From Alphaproteobacteria bacterium (GTDB lineage Bacteria > Pseudomonadota > Alphaproteobacteria > Micavibrionales > Micavibrionaceae), in the NCBI GenBank assembly GCA_018000295.1, contig JAGNKE010000008.1, positions 1-64,000 of the forward strand: a stretch of DNA of 64,000 nt. The letters are read 5' to 3'. The translations under genes and the position numbers were made by a program. Under the pieces are notes generated by a model, which did no database searches, was not told the DNA's origin, and saw only the letters and a program-made list of their open reading frames with translations. Below, piece after piece: positions 41,132 to 49,428 of the stretch (within the stretch, counting starts at the first letter, position 1; every line of letters begins with the position of its first letter).

Positions 41132-42123
41132 GCGGCCATCAGCTCCCGGAGGCTTTTCTGCGGGCGGGGGCCGATGTGGCTGATGACTTCGGCGGCGGCG
41201 AGGGCGCCCAAGCGTCCACATTCCTCCAATGTCCTTGCGTGGGTGAAGCCGTAGAGGAATCCGGCGGCGAACTGATCGCCCGCGCCGGTTGTATCGACGA
41301 CTTTTTTGACCGGGGCGGCGGGGACCATGATTTCTCGGCCCTGCGAGACAATAACCGCGCCCTTTTCGCTGCGGGTGAGGACGGCGATTTCACAGTGCGA
41401 ATTGACGGCGCTTTTGGCGTCATCGAAGTTCTGCTGCATATAGAGGGATTTGATTTCCTCTTCGTTCGCAAACAGAATGTCCACGTGGTTCTGGACGAGG
41501 TTCAGGAAATCGTGGCGGTGGCGGTCAACGCAGAAGGGGTCGGAGAGCGTTAGCGCGACGCGGTGTCCGGCCTTGTGCGCCAATTCCGCGGCGCGGATGA
41601 AGGCTCTTTTTGCCAGTTCGCGGTCGAAGAGATAGCCTTCAAGATAGGTGATTTGTGCGGAAAAAATTATGTCCGGCTCAATGTCCTGCGGGCTGAGTTC
41701 CACGCTGGCGCCGAGGAAGGTGTTCATGGTGCGATGGCCGTCGGGCGAGACGAGAATCATGCAGCGGCCCGTCGGGGGGCCAGCAACCAGCGGCCGGGTT
41801 AAGTGATCGACCCCTATTTTGAGCATATCCTTATTGAAGGTTTCGCCGAGCGCGTCCTTCGCCACCTTGCCGATGAAAGCGCCGTGTCCGCCGAAGGAGG
41901 AATATCCGGCCATGGTGTTGGCCGCTGAGCCGCCGGAGGTTTCCAGCCCCTTGGGCATCTGAGTGTAAAGTTCTACGGCGCGCTTTTCGTCGATCAGGGT
42001 CATTGCGCCGCGCTCCATGCCGTATTTGGCGCATTGCTCATCAAGGAAGGCGTCGTCCACCTGCGCCAAGACATCCACGAGTGCATTTCCAACGGCGACC
42101 ACGCCCAGAGCTGATTCTGACAT
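41128..42123 (-). CDS. PfkB-family kinase, adenosine kinase-like
   Basis: A 331-residue ribokinase-fold enzyme. ETSGGSAANTMAGYSSFGG is the substrate-side glycine motif and VDTTGAGDQFAAGFLYGF the catalytic anion hole with the base aspartate. GRCMILVSPDGHRTMNTFLGAS and NEEEIKSLY agree with the adenosine kinase branch common in alphaproteobacteria. It would phosphorylate adenosine or another nucleoside or sugar with ATP. Its stop is coupled to the MORN-type gene. Confidence 0.88.
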   Translation of the reverse strand: MSESALGVVAVGNALVDVLAQVDDAFLDEQCAKYGMERGAMTLIDEKRAVELYTQMPKGLETSGGSAANTMAGYSSFGGHGAFIGKVAKDALGETFNKDMLKIGVDHLTRPLVAGPPTGRCMILVSPDGHRTMNTFLGASVELSPQDIEPDIIFSAQITYLEGYLFDRELAKRAFIRAAELAHKAGHRVALTLSDPFCVDRHRHDFLNLVQNHVDILFANEEEIKSLYMQQNFDDAKSAVNSHCEIAVLTRSEKGAVIVSQGREIMVPAAPVKKVVDTTGAGDQFAAGFLYGFTHARTLEECGRLGALAAAEVISHIGPRPQKSLRELMAA

Positions 42124-42203
42124 CCTTTAATTTCCGTTCCTTGTACGTTTGCGAAAAATATTGTCTTATCTCTACAGGAAAAAAGGAGCAAAGGGCAATT
42201 CCA

Positions 42204-42821
42204 ATGGCGGCAAAAAAGCGCAAAAAAAAGCCTGAGGGCAAGGATTTCAAGACCCTTGTGGTCGAATCCGCGCTGGAATTGGCTGCCGAAAAGGGATGGG
42301 GGGAGGTCACGCTGCGCGATATCGCCGAGCGCAGCGGGGTGAGTCTGGCTGCCCTGCATGAGCATTTCGCGGACCGGACGGATATCCTGTGCGCCTTCGG
42401 GCGGATGATCGACCGCAAGGTTCTGGACGGTGCGCCGACCGATCCCGACGATGGGACCCCCATGCGCGAGCGGTTGTTCGAGCTGTTGATGGACCGATTC
42501 GAAATTCTGAACGATAGCCGCGAGGGGGTTAAGGCCGTGCTGAAGTCGTTCCGTAGCGATCCGAAACCGATGGTTTTGCATATGCCTTATATCTGCCGCT
42601 CGATGGGGTGGATGCTGGAGGCGGCGGGGGCGGATACGAACGGGATCAGCGGCGGAATCAAGGTGGCCGGTCTGACGGGGATTTACCTTAAGGTTCTTTG
42701 CGTGTGGGCGGAGGATGAAAGCCCGGATTTACCCAAGACGATGGCTGCACTGGATCAGGCTCTGGGACGGGCTGAGGCCATCATGAATACCGTCAAGGGG
42801 CGGGGCAAAGGCTCAGGCTGA
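42204..42821 (+). CDS. TetR-family transcriptional regulator
   Basis: A 205-residue protein from ATG 42204. After a lysine-rich tail (MAAKKRKKKPEG) comes the TetR helix-turn-helix VTLRDIAERSGVSLAALHEHF. The ligand domain occupies about residues 70-195, with FRSDPKPMVLHMPYICRSMGWML. The longer open frame upstream lies over the kinase gene and is not used. It is divergent from the PfkB gene and upstream of the RnfD-like gene; either could be a target. Confidence 0.85.
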   Translation: MAAKKRKKKPEGKDFKTLVVESALELAAEKGWGEVTLRDIAERSGVSLAALHEHFADRTDILCAFGRMIDRKVLDGAPTDPDDGTPMRERLFELLMDRFEILNDSREGVKAVLKSFRSDPKPMVLHMPYICRSMGWMLEAAGADTNGISGGIKVAGLTGIYLKVLCVWAEDESPDLPKTMAALDQALGRAEAIMNTVKGRGKGSG

Positions 42822-42901
42822 AATTTTTTTGATATTTTTGCCAAGGACTTTTAAACGCGCTGCGTCTTACTTGTGTTCGCAGAATTTCAGGAGGGGCGTT
42901 C

Positions 42902-43765
42902 ATGACCGGAACAGGCGTAGTTTCCAAGCTGGCCAGCGATCCGCGGCATTTCCAGATTTTCAGCCTTTCGTGCCTTGTGGGGCTGCAGATGTTCTGGGCG
43001 GATTTTGGGCCAAACCTTCTTGTGGCGTTTCTGGCGGTCGGCGGGTGCCTGTTTTTCCAACTCGTTTTTTCCAAGCTTTTTTCGGTGAAGCTTGATCTGC
43101 GCAGCCCTCTGATCAGCGGACTTTCGCTCAGTATCCTTCTTAAAGCGTCGGTGCTGTGGCTCTATCCGGCGGCGGCGCTGATTACTGTGGGGAGCAAGTT
43201 TCTTATCCGCTTCCGGGGCAAGCATGTGTTCAATCCGACCAATATCGCCATCGTTGTTCTGGTTCTGCTGTTCCCGCAAATCGCATGGGTATCGCCGGGG
43301 CAGTGGGGGCAGGCGGCGTGGCTGGTGTTTCTCCTGTGCTGCTGCGGGCTTCTGGTTTTGTACCAGATTCCGCGGCGAGATATGGGGCCGATGTTCCTGC
43401 TGATGTGGGCGGGGGTTTTGTTCGGGCGCGCCCTGTGGCTCGGCGATCCCTTGGTTATTCCGTTTCACCAGTTGCAGAGCGGGGCGCTTTTGATCTTCTG
43501 TTTTTTTATGATCTCCGATCCCAAGACGATCCCCGACCGTTTTATCGGGCGGGTGATTTTCGGCGCTCTGGTGGCTGCTGTGGCTTATTATATTCAGTTC
43601 AAAATGTTCCGTACGGACGGGCTGCTTATAGCCCTGGCCCTCGTCAGTGCTTTTACGCCGCTGGTTGACCTTTTGCTTCCGGGCAAGAGTTACAGCTGGG
43701 GCGATCGTATCCATAAACACACACAACCGAAGGAGGTTCCGATATGCGCTTTATCCACCCCATGA
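42902..43765 (+). CDS. RnfD/NqrB-like membrane protein without the flavin site
   Basis: A 287-residue membrane protein of about nine helices. FNPTNIAIVV, FQIFSLSCLVGLQMFW and QLQSGALLIFCFFMISDPKTIP match the RnfD/NqrB core. The loop that carries the covalent FMN threonine (S-x-A-T) in true RnfD is missing, and the protein is shorter than the usual 320-350 residues. No other Rnf subunit is in the window. It overlaps the DUF2330 gene by 22 bases. It may have lost electron transfer or serve as a partner of the secreted DUF2330 protein (inference). Confidence 0.82.
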   Translation: MTGTGVVSKLASDPRHFQIFSLSCLVGLQMFWADFGPNLLVAFLAVGGCLFFQLVFSKLFSVKLDLRSPLISGLSLSILLKASVLWLYPAAALITVGSKFLIRFRGKHVFNPTNIAIVVLVLLFPQIAWVSPGQWGQAAWLVFLLCCCGLLVLYQIPRRDMGPMFLLMWAGVLFGRALWLGDPLVIPFHQLQSGALLIFCFFMISDPKTIPDRFIGRVIFGALVAAVAYYIQFKMFRTDGLLIALALVSAFTPLVDLLLPGKSYSWGDRIHKHTQPKEVPICALSTP

Positions 43766-45174
43766 GATTGCTCGGAAAGGCGGGGTTCTGTCTTTCCCTG
43801 TTCGGCGCGGTTGCGGGCTTGCCTGCTCCGGCAGAGGCGTTTTGCGGCTTTTATGTCTCGAAGGCCGATTCCAGCCTGTTCAACCAGGCGTCCAAGGTGA
43901 TCATCGCCCGAGCCGAGAACCGTACGGTTCTGACTATGGCGAACGACTATCAGGGGGAACTCACGGAGTTTGCCATCGTGGTTCCCGTGCCCGAAGTCTT
44001 GCGAGAAAATCAAATCCATGTCGCGGAAACGCGGATTGTTGACCATATGGATGCCTATACCGCGCCGCGGCTGGTTGAGTATTACGATTCCGATCCCTGT
44101 CAGCCGGTGATGCGCGAGATGATGGCGATGAGCGCGATGGACAGCGCTCGTGGTGCGCCTGCTGCAGAGGCCAAGAAGTCTGCCGAGACTTTGGGGGTGA
44201 CGATCGAGGCGACCTATACGGTCGGGGAGTATGACATCGTCCTGCTTTCTGCTAAGGAGAGCGACGGGCTGCTGACCTTCCTGAATCAGGAGGGGTATAA
44301 GCTCCCTAACGGGGCGGAGCGGATTCTGGGCAGCTATATCAAGCAGAATATGAAGTTCTTCCTTGCGAAGGTGAATCTAGAGGAGCAGCGGAACACGGGG
44401 TATACTTACCTGCGGCCTCTGCAGATCGCGTTCGAGTCGCCGAAGTTCATGCTGCCGATCCGTCTGGGCACTCTGAATGCCAACGGGCCGCAGGATTTGC
44501 TGCTTTATACTCTGACCCAGAACGGGCGGGTGGAGGCGGCGAATTACCGCACAGTTAAAATCCCCTCCGATATGAACCTGCCGACCTATGTCAAGAACGG
44601 CAGCGAATTCGGGGAGTTCTACAAGGCGATGTTCGATACGGTCGTAAAAAAGGAAAACATGAAGGCTGTGTTCCTTGAGTATGCGTGGAATATGGGCTGG
44701 TGCGACCCGTGCGCGGCCGATCCGATTCCCAACAACGACCTGCTGACGCTGGGCGCGTGGTGGATTAATACTCCGCCCGTGACCTCCAACTGGCAGAACC
44801 GGGGGATCGTTGCACCGCAAGCGGCGCCGCAGGTCTATGTGACGCGGATGCACGTGCGTTACGATGCTGACCATTTTCCCGAAGACCTCGTTCTCAAGGA
44901 AACTGGCGATCAGGAGAATTTTCAGGGGCGCTATGTCTTGCAGCACCCCTGGACGGGATCGGTCAACTGTCCGCAGGGGCAGGAGTATCTGAGGAGTTTG
45001 CCTGCCCGGTTTGAAGAAGAAGCCAAAACCATGGCCATGCTGACCGGTTGGAATATCAACGATATCCGCAAAAAGATGCAGTATAACTGGCCGGATCCCA
45101 TGCCTGGCCCCGGTCCCAGACCTCTGCCGGTCGAGCCTCAGCCGTGGTGGGACGATATCTGGAAGAAGCAATAA
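43744..45174 (+). CDS. exported DUF2330 protein
   Basis: A 476-residue precursor with a long signal peptide (about 1-32, cut near AEA-FC). The mature N-terminus has FCGFYVSKADSSLFNQASKV and TVLTMANDYQGELTEFAIVVPVPEVL, the DUF2330 signature. PRLVEYYDSDPC follows. A conserved tryptophan/cysteine part (YAWNMGWCDPCAADP) lies near residue 315. The function of the family is unknown. It ends in a proline-rich tail. Its start lies within the RnfD-like gene, so the two products are probably made together. Confidence 0.9.
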   Translation: MRFIHPMRLLGKAGFCLSLFGAVAGLPAPAEAFCGFYVSKADSSLFNQASKVIIARAENRTVLTMANDYQGELTEFAIVVPVPEVLRENQIHVAETRIVDHMDAYTAPRLVEYYDSDPCQPVMREMMAMSAMDSARGAPAAEAKKSAETLGVTIEATYTVGEYDIVLLSAKESDGLLTFLNQEGYKLPNGAERILGSYIKQNMKFFLAKVNLEEQRNTGYTYLRPLQIAFESPKFMLPIRLGTLNANGPQDLLLYTLTQNGRVEAANYRTVKIPSDMNLPTYVKNGSEFGEFYKAMFDTVVKKENMKAVFLEYAWNMGWCDPCAADPIPNNDLLTLGAWWINTPPVTSNWQNRGIVAPQAAPQVYVTRMHVRYDADHFPEDLVLKETGDQENFQGRYVLQHPWTGSVNCPQGQEYLRSLPARFEEEAKTMAMLTGWNINDIRKKMQYNWPDPMPGPGPRPLPVEPQPWWDDIWKKQ

Positions 45175-45199
45175 TTTTTACTCCCTTGCTGAACGGGAG

Positions 45200-45228
45200 G
45201 GGCTGGCCATGGGTCAGCCCTTCTTTTT
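45200..45228 (+). terminator. terminator after the DUF2330 gene
   Basis: GGGCTGGC (45200-45207) pairs with GTCAGCCC (45213-45220), with one G-U pair, and is followed by TTCTTTTTAA. It lies 26 bases after the stop. Confidence 0.82.
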
Positions 45229-45460
45229 AAGCATTAGCATACGCGCGAATGCAGCCCTTGTATTGGAATGCTGCGTTAATTTTCGGGACTTTCTGCAAAA
45301 TATGACCAAAGTCAAGGATAGAGGGATGCTTCGCTCGTATTGGTTGGTTTCGGTGGGCTGTTTTCGTGGTAAAGTGCCGTGATTACAGGCAGGTTTGAGA
45401 ACTCTCTTGATCTTGCGGCCCCAGAGGAATAAGACAAGTCCCAGAAAAGGCAAAAGCTTC

Positions 45461-46684
45461 ATGGCTATCAATTACGATCAGGAATTCCAGCGCTGCGTTG
45501 ATTCGGTCAAGAAGGAGGGGCGTTACCGCGTTTTTGCCACTATGGAGCGGATCGCCGGACGGTTTCCGCGGGCCAAGTACCATGCCCCGGACGGGTCGGT
45601 CAAAGAGATCACGGTCTGGTGCAGCAATGATTATCTGGGCATGGGGCAGCACCCTGCTGTTTTAAAGGCCGCGCACGAAGCGCTTGACGCCTGTGGCGCC
45701 GGGGCAGGGGGGACGCGCAATATCTCCGGCACGACGCGCTACCATGTTGAACTGGAAGCTTCCCTGGCCGATTTGCATCAAAAGGATGCCGCGCTTGTCT
45801 TTTCCTCGGGCTATGTGGCGAATCAGGGGGCTTTGGGGACTCTGGCCCGTCTGCTGCCCGATTTCGTGATTTTTTCGGACGAACTCAACCATGCCTCCAT
45901 GATCCACGGGATGAAGGAAAGTAAGGCGGAGCGCAAGATCTTCCGGCATAACGATGTCGAACATCTTGAGGCGCTTTTGAAGTCTGTCGATCCCCAGCGG
46001 CCCAAGATGATCGCGTTCGAGTCGGTTTATTCCATGGAAGGCGATATCGCGCCGATCAAGGATATCTGCGATCTGGCGGAGAAGTACAACGCCATGACAT
46101 ATCTGGACGAGGTGCATGGCGTGGGGCTTTACGGGCCGCGCGGCGGCGGAGTGGCTGAGCAGCTGGGCCTCATGGACCGAATCGACGTCATCGAGGGGAC
46201 GTTCGGCAAAGCTTACGGGGCGATGGGCGGGTTTATCACCGGCAGTGCGCCGGTGGTGGATGCCGTGCGGTCCTATGCGTCGAGCTTTATTTTTACGACC
46301 AGCCTACCTCCGGCGGTTCTGGCGGCGGCGCTGGCGGCGGTGGAACATCTTAAGGTCTCTGATGTCGAGCGGATGCGGATGCGCCGGAATGTCGAGACCT
46401 TCAAGGATTTGCTGACACGGGCCGATCTCCCGTTCCTGCGCGGGGAGAGCCATATCGTGCCTCTGATTGTCGGGGAGCCGAATTGCTGCCGCGAGGTCAG
46501 CCAGATGTTGCTGAACGACTATAATATCTATGTCCAACCGATCAATTATCCGACTGTTCCGAAGGGGACGGAGCGTCTGCGCCTGACCGCTACTGCGGCG
46601 CATTCGCTGGAGGATGTGAGGTTTATGGCCGGGACACTGGAGCAGCTATGGAATAGCCATCATGCCCTGCGGGCGGTGGCTTAG
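45461..46684 (+). CDS. hemA: 5-aminolevulinate synthase (C4 pathway)
   Basis: Condenses glycine and succinyl-CoA to 5-aminolevulinate, the first step of haem synthesis in alphaproteobacteria. The 407-residue product starts MAINYDQEF after AAAAGG. It has the glycine-rich [16 protein letters not shown], the pyridoxal phosphate lysine K250 in [14 protein letters not shown], and [15 protein letters not shown]. The lack of a regulatory N-terminus is normal for the bacterial enzyme. It probably feeds haem for Hmp and, with HemW, for other haem proteins. Confidence 0.97.
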   Translation: MAINYDQEFQRCVDSVKKEGRYRVFATMERIAGRFPRAKYHAPDGSVKEITVWCSNDYLGMGQHPAVLKAAHEALDACGAGAGGTRNISGTTRYHVELEASLADLHQKDAALVFSSGYVANQGALGTLARLLPDFVIFSDELNHASMIHGMKESKAERKIFRHNDVEHLEALLKSVDPQRPKMIAFESVYSMEGDIAPIKDICDLAEKYNAMTYLDEVHGVGLYGPRGGGVAEQLGLMDRIDVIEGTFGKAYGAMGGFITGSAPVVDAVRSYASSFIFTTSLPPAVLAAALAAVEHLKVSDVERMRMRRNVETFKDLLTRADLPFLRGESHIVPLIVGEPNCCREVSQMLLNDYNIYVQPINYPTVPKGTERLRLTATAAHSLEDVRFMAGTLEQLWNSHHALRAVA

Positions 46685-46712
46685 CGATTTCTTCTAAGGT
46701 TCCGTAAAAATT

Positions 46713-46738
46713 AAAAGGCGCCGGGAAAAGCGCCTTTT
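46713..46738. terminator. bidirectional terminator after hemA
   Basis: AAAAGGCGC (46713-46721) and GCGCCTTTT (46730-46738) form a nine-base-pair stem with an eight-base loop, followed by T on the plus strand and TTTTAATTTTT on the minus strand. It ends hemA and the convergent 46763 gene. Confidence 0.9.
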
Positions 46739-46762
46739 TAATATCAGGAGATCCGAAATTCG

Positions 46763-47257
46763 CTATCTGTGATAGTCGATTTCAATCAGTGATGGAACAT
46801 CTTCTCCCGCTCTTTCAACAGCGGCTTTTACTGGGGGATGCGTTGCGTCTCCGCGCATTGATACGCGCTGGTAATCATGATTGCTGCCGCGGCTGCGGAA
46901 TGCATCCAGAAGAGGTCTTTTTCCGTCGGGCTGAGATTGTGTCATGCTTGACATATCCAGAGCTTGCTCGGGGCCAAAATCCTCCACGGCAAAGGTGATC
47001 AGCGTGCCGTGCCCATCCAAAGTCTTTCCAAGTTCAATATTGTCCCCTGCGTGGCGGCGGAGTTTGTCCAGTAGGCTGAATTCACGGGTCGGGGTCACGT
47101 CGTGAACCCCGAATTTCGGGGGCTCAGCCTTTATGGCGAAAAGGTTGCTCACTCGGGGGTCGTGGGTCTCGATCTGAACAACGTAATACCCCGTGTCGTG
47201 TGGTACGTATTCCGTCGGTTTTTTGTTTGCGGATTTCGGATCGGCGACTTCGGACAT
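46763..47257 (-). CDS. hypothetical cytoplasmic protein
   Basis: A 164-residue soluble protein without signal peptide or membrane helix. The core YYVVQIETHDPRVSNLFAIK and EFSLLDKLRRHAGDN is followed by a low-complexity, hydrophilic C-terminus. No family is recognised. AAAAGGGGG stands upstream of ATG 47257. It is next to the YjfB-like gene on the same strand, separated by about 170 bases and a terminator. Confidence 0.62.
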   Translation of the reverse strand: MSEVADPKSANKKPTEYVPHDTGYYVVQIETHDPRVSNLFAIKAEPPKFGVHDVTPTREFSLLDKLRRHAGDNIELGKTLDGHGTLITFAVEDFGPEQALDMSSMTQSQPDGKRPLLDAFRSRGSNHDYQRVSMRGDATHPPVKAAVERAGEDVPSLIEIDYHR

Positions 47258-47375
47258 TTTAAACCCCCTTTTATTAACCGTATGGTCAAAAATTTCTGTT
47301 CAACTTGCACTTTTATTATTTGATATCAAGTTAGCACTATGCGTTTTTTTATGTCAACGGAAATGTTTCTTCCCT

Positions 47376-47404
47376 AAAAAAAATAAAAAGGGGCCAAAGC
47401 CCCT
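47376..47404 (-). terminator. terminator after the YjfB-like gene
   Basis: On the minus strand AGGGGC-TTTG-GCCCCT is followed by a long T/A run. It starts about 20 bases past the stop of the small gene. Confidence 0.88.
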
Positions 47405-47425
47405 CCAATTTTCAAATTTTTATAG

Positions 47426-47599
47426 TCATACCTTAATGTCCAAGCGGCTGCCCCGGCCGGATGTGGCGGTCACGGTCAGTGATTCCTCAAGAATTTTGGC
47501 GACCTGCTGAGCCTGCTGGGCATTCTGTTTAATGACAGATAACGCCACATTTTGTCTGGCCATGGCGGTTTCAGCAGCAATTGCGGATGGGATGTCCAC
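47426..47599 (-). CDS. YjfB-like small putative motility protein
   Basis: From GTG 47599 (AAGGAG eight bases before) the product is 57 residues: MDIPSAIAAETAMARQNVAL, then SVIKQNAQQAQQVAKILEES. This matches the YjfB family pattern (MDI...A...L.VLK...Q.QA..LL), which is linked to motility by context in other bacteria but not explained. An ATG start at 47635 would add 12 odd residues including the ribosome site. No flagellar gene is in the window. Confidence 0.75.
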   Translation of the reverse strand: MDIPSAIAAETAMARQNVALSVIKQNAQQAQQVAKILEESLTVTATSGRGSRLDIKV

Positions 47600-47813
47600 A
47601 GTAAAACTCCTTTTTACCTTCTGTAACACTACCATGATATTTATTAAAAATCGTTAATACGCCTTAAAAAACGGTTTTTTTTCTATTTTTTCCCCGTAAA
47701 AGTTGGGCATTATTTTCCATACGGCGTTGCCGGAACCCCTGATTAGTCGTAAGATTCCGGTGTTTCTTCAGTTCAGACCCGTTTTTCATGGGATTTTACC
47801 AGTGGCGTCAGGC

Positions 47814-48245
47814 ATGGATACACGGCAGATCATCATGAGCTATACCGTTCCCCCCAGCACGGACGATCTGCAAGCTCTGTCGCAGGCGATTTTCGAGGAT
47901 CTGCCGGAGGAGTTGCTTGAATTCTGCGAAGAATTGCAAATCCTGATTGAGGAGATCGTGGACGAGGCGACGGAAATCGAGCTTGAACTTCAGGATCCTT
48001 ACGATCTTCTGGCTCTTTATAAGAACGGTAAGGAAATTTCGCCCGGGGTAGAGAGAAAAAGCGCGGAAGAGGCGGATAGCCTCGTCCTTTACCGCCGCGC
48101 TATTCTGGATATGTGGTGTGAGACGTGCGAGGATTTTTCGAAGCTTTTGCGTCAAATCATGATTGAGGAGCTGGGGCGGCGGTTCGGTTTTTCCGATTCT
48201 GAGATCGGGGAAATGTCCAAAAGGCATTATCAGGGGCTTTTATGA
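47814..48245 (+). CDS. zincin-fold (Zincin_1/DUF1025-like) protein lacking HExxH
   Basis: A 143-residue protein. FEDLPEELLEFCEELQILIEE, DPYDLLALYKNGKE, SLVLYRRAILDMW and LGRRFGFSDSEIGEM line up with the small metallopeptidase family PF06262, whose members carry HEIGHHFG at this point. Here the HExxH site is EELGR (residues 118-122), so both zinc-binding histidines are lost. The fold may be kept for binding. Start choice lies between ATG 47814 and ATG 47835. Its stop overlaps ATG 48242. Confidence 0.72.
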   Translation: MDTRQIIMSYTVPPSTDDLQALSQAIFEDLPEELLEFCEELQILIEEIVDEATEIELELQDPYDLLALYKNGKEISPGVERKSAEEADSLVLYRRAILDMWCETCEDFSKLLRQIMIEELGRRFGFSDSEIGEMSKRHYQGLL

Positions 48246-49423
48246 GCGGTTCGTTCGGGACGGAGGGCAATAAAAATGCACAGGAAACTAGGCAGGGGCT
48301 TTTTTTCTGTGCTAAAGTGGGTTGTTGTAAGGGTAAACTCTATTCAGGGTCGGACGTTTTGATCCATTTCATACGAACATATGTGCTTGCCTTCCTTATC
48401 CTGCTTTATGCGCCTGTTGCGTATGCCGGGCCTGCGCCGGCCATCCCTGCGACCTGCGATACCAATTTCTGGGACGTTCTGCGGGCCCGTGCGTGGGAAG
48501 AGGCTAACCGCGAAATCACCCAGAACCAGAATCTCATTGCCAAGCCCGACAGCGTTCTTTCCTATATATGTTTTGACAGCTATATGGAGAATCTTGCCCG
48601 GTATTCGGAAAACGGGGGGCCGGAGGATCCTGACGGGACTGGCGGTATTTTTTACGATCTTTATGTGCTTCTCCGCCGCATTCCCGGGAGTATTGACCCG
48701 GCCCTGACTGACGGGCTGGACATGAACAGCGTTCTTGAAATTCTCATTCTTGACTCGCTTGAGGATGGGGTGTCTGTGCTTTCTATAGCTGATGCCGGAG
48801 GCGCTACGGCTGCGGTTTGCGGGCGTGACCAATACCGGGCCGATAATTTCGATCATACTCTGCTCGGTGGACGATCTGGAATCGGCGGTGGTCTGGGCAG
48901 CAGCATCGGCGATAACGCCTATTCCTGCAACCGGATGCGGCAGGTCTGGGAGGCGGCCAAATGTTATAACTTCCAGACCCGCGCTCATGACGGTTTCTTT
49001 AATTTTGACCAGTACCGTGCACGCGAGGCTGCTGACCGTGATTATCGCGAGTTGCCAACCGAATGTACGAATCTTGATACAGATCTAGCGCACGTGATCT
49101 GTAACTATATTATCCACGGCACTCCGCCCAATATTCTTGGCAGTGCCGGCTGGCCATGGGTTGGTGGGGCGCCGACGGCTTGGGGGACAGCTTTTCCTGC
49201 CGCCAATCCGGCTCCGGGGGCAGCGGGGGGTGCAGACAGTACTCTTTCTTATTTTAATCTTCTTGACCCGACGGCTTGTGCTTCTCTGACTCCCGTTAAG
49301 ACGGGGTTGATTGTGACGCGGCCTAATTCCGGAACGAGTTATACTGACGCTGTCTGCACGGCTCCGGGATGCTGGTATCAGCCGGGCGGTAGCGTGGCGG
49401 CTGCGGGTACCTGCAATCCCTGA
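48242..49423 (+). CDS. exported cysteine-rich protein, unknown
   Basis: The ATGA start at 48242 overlaps the previous stop and gives 393 residues, but the signal peptide (IHFIRTYVLAFLILLYAPVAYA) only begins near residue 40. A TTG at 48359 would start right at it (354 residues). The mature part has ten or so cysteines in pairs such as ATCDTNFW, YICFDSYM, YSCNRM and HVICNYIIHG, and a C-terminal CTAPGCWYQPGG. These suggest a disulphide-rich periplasmic or surface protein. I recognise no family. It follows the zincin-like gene and precedes htpG on the other strand. Confidence 0.65.
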   Translation: MSGSFGTEGNKNAQETRQGLFFCAKVGCCKGKLYSGSDVLIHFIRTYVLAFLILLYAPVAYAGPAPAIPATCDTNFWDVLRARAWEEANREITQNQNLIAKPDSVLSYICFDSYMENLARYSENGGPEDPDGTGGIFYDLYVLLRRIPGSIDPALTDGLDMNSVLEILILDSLEDGVSVLSIADAGGATAAVCGRDQYRADNFDHTLLGGRSGIGGGLGSSIGDNAYSCNRMRQVWEAAKCYNFQTRAHDGFFNFDQYRAREAADRDYRELPTECTNLDTDLAHVICNYIIHGTPPNILGSAGWPWVGGAPTAWGTAFPAANPAPGAAGGADSTLSYFNLLDPTACASLTPVKTGLIVTRPNSGTSYTDAVCTAPGCWYQPGGSVAAAGTCNP

Positions 49424-49428
49424 TTTCC

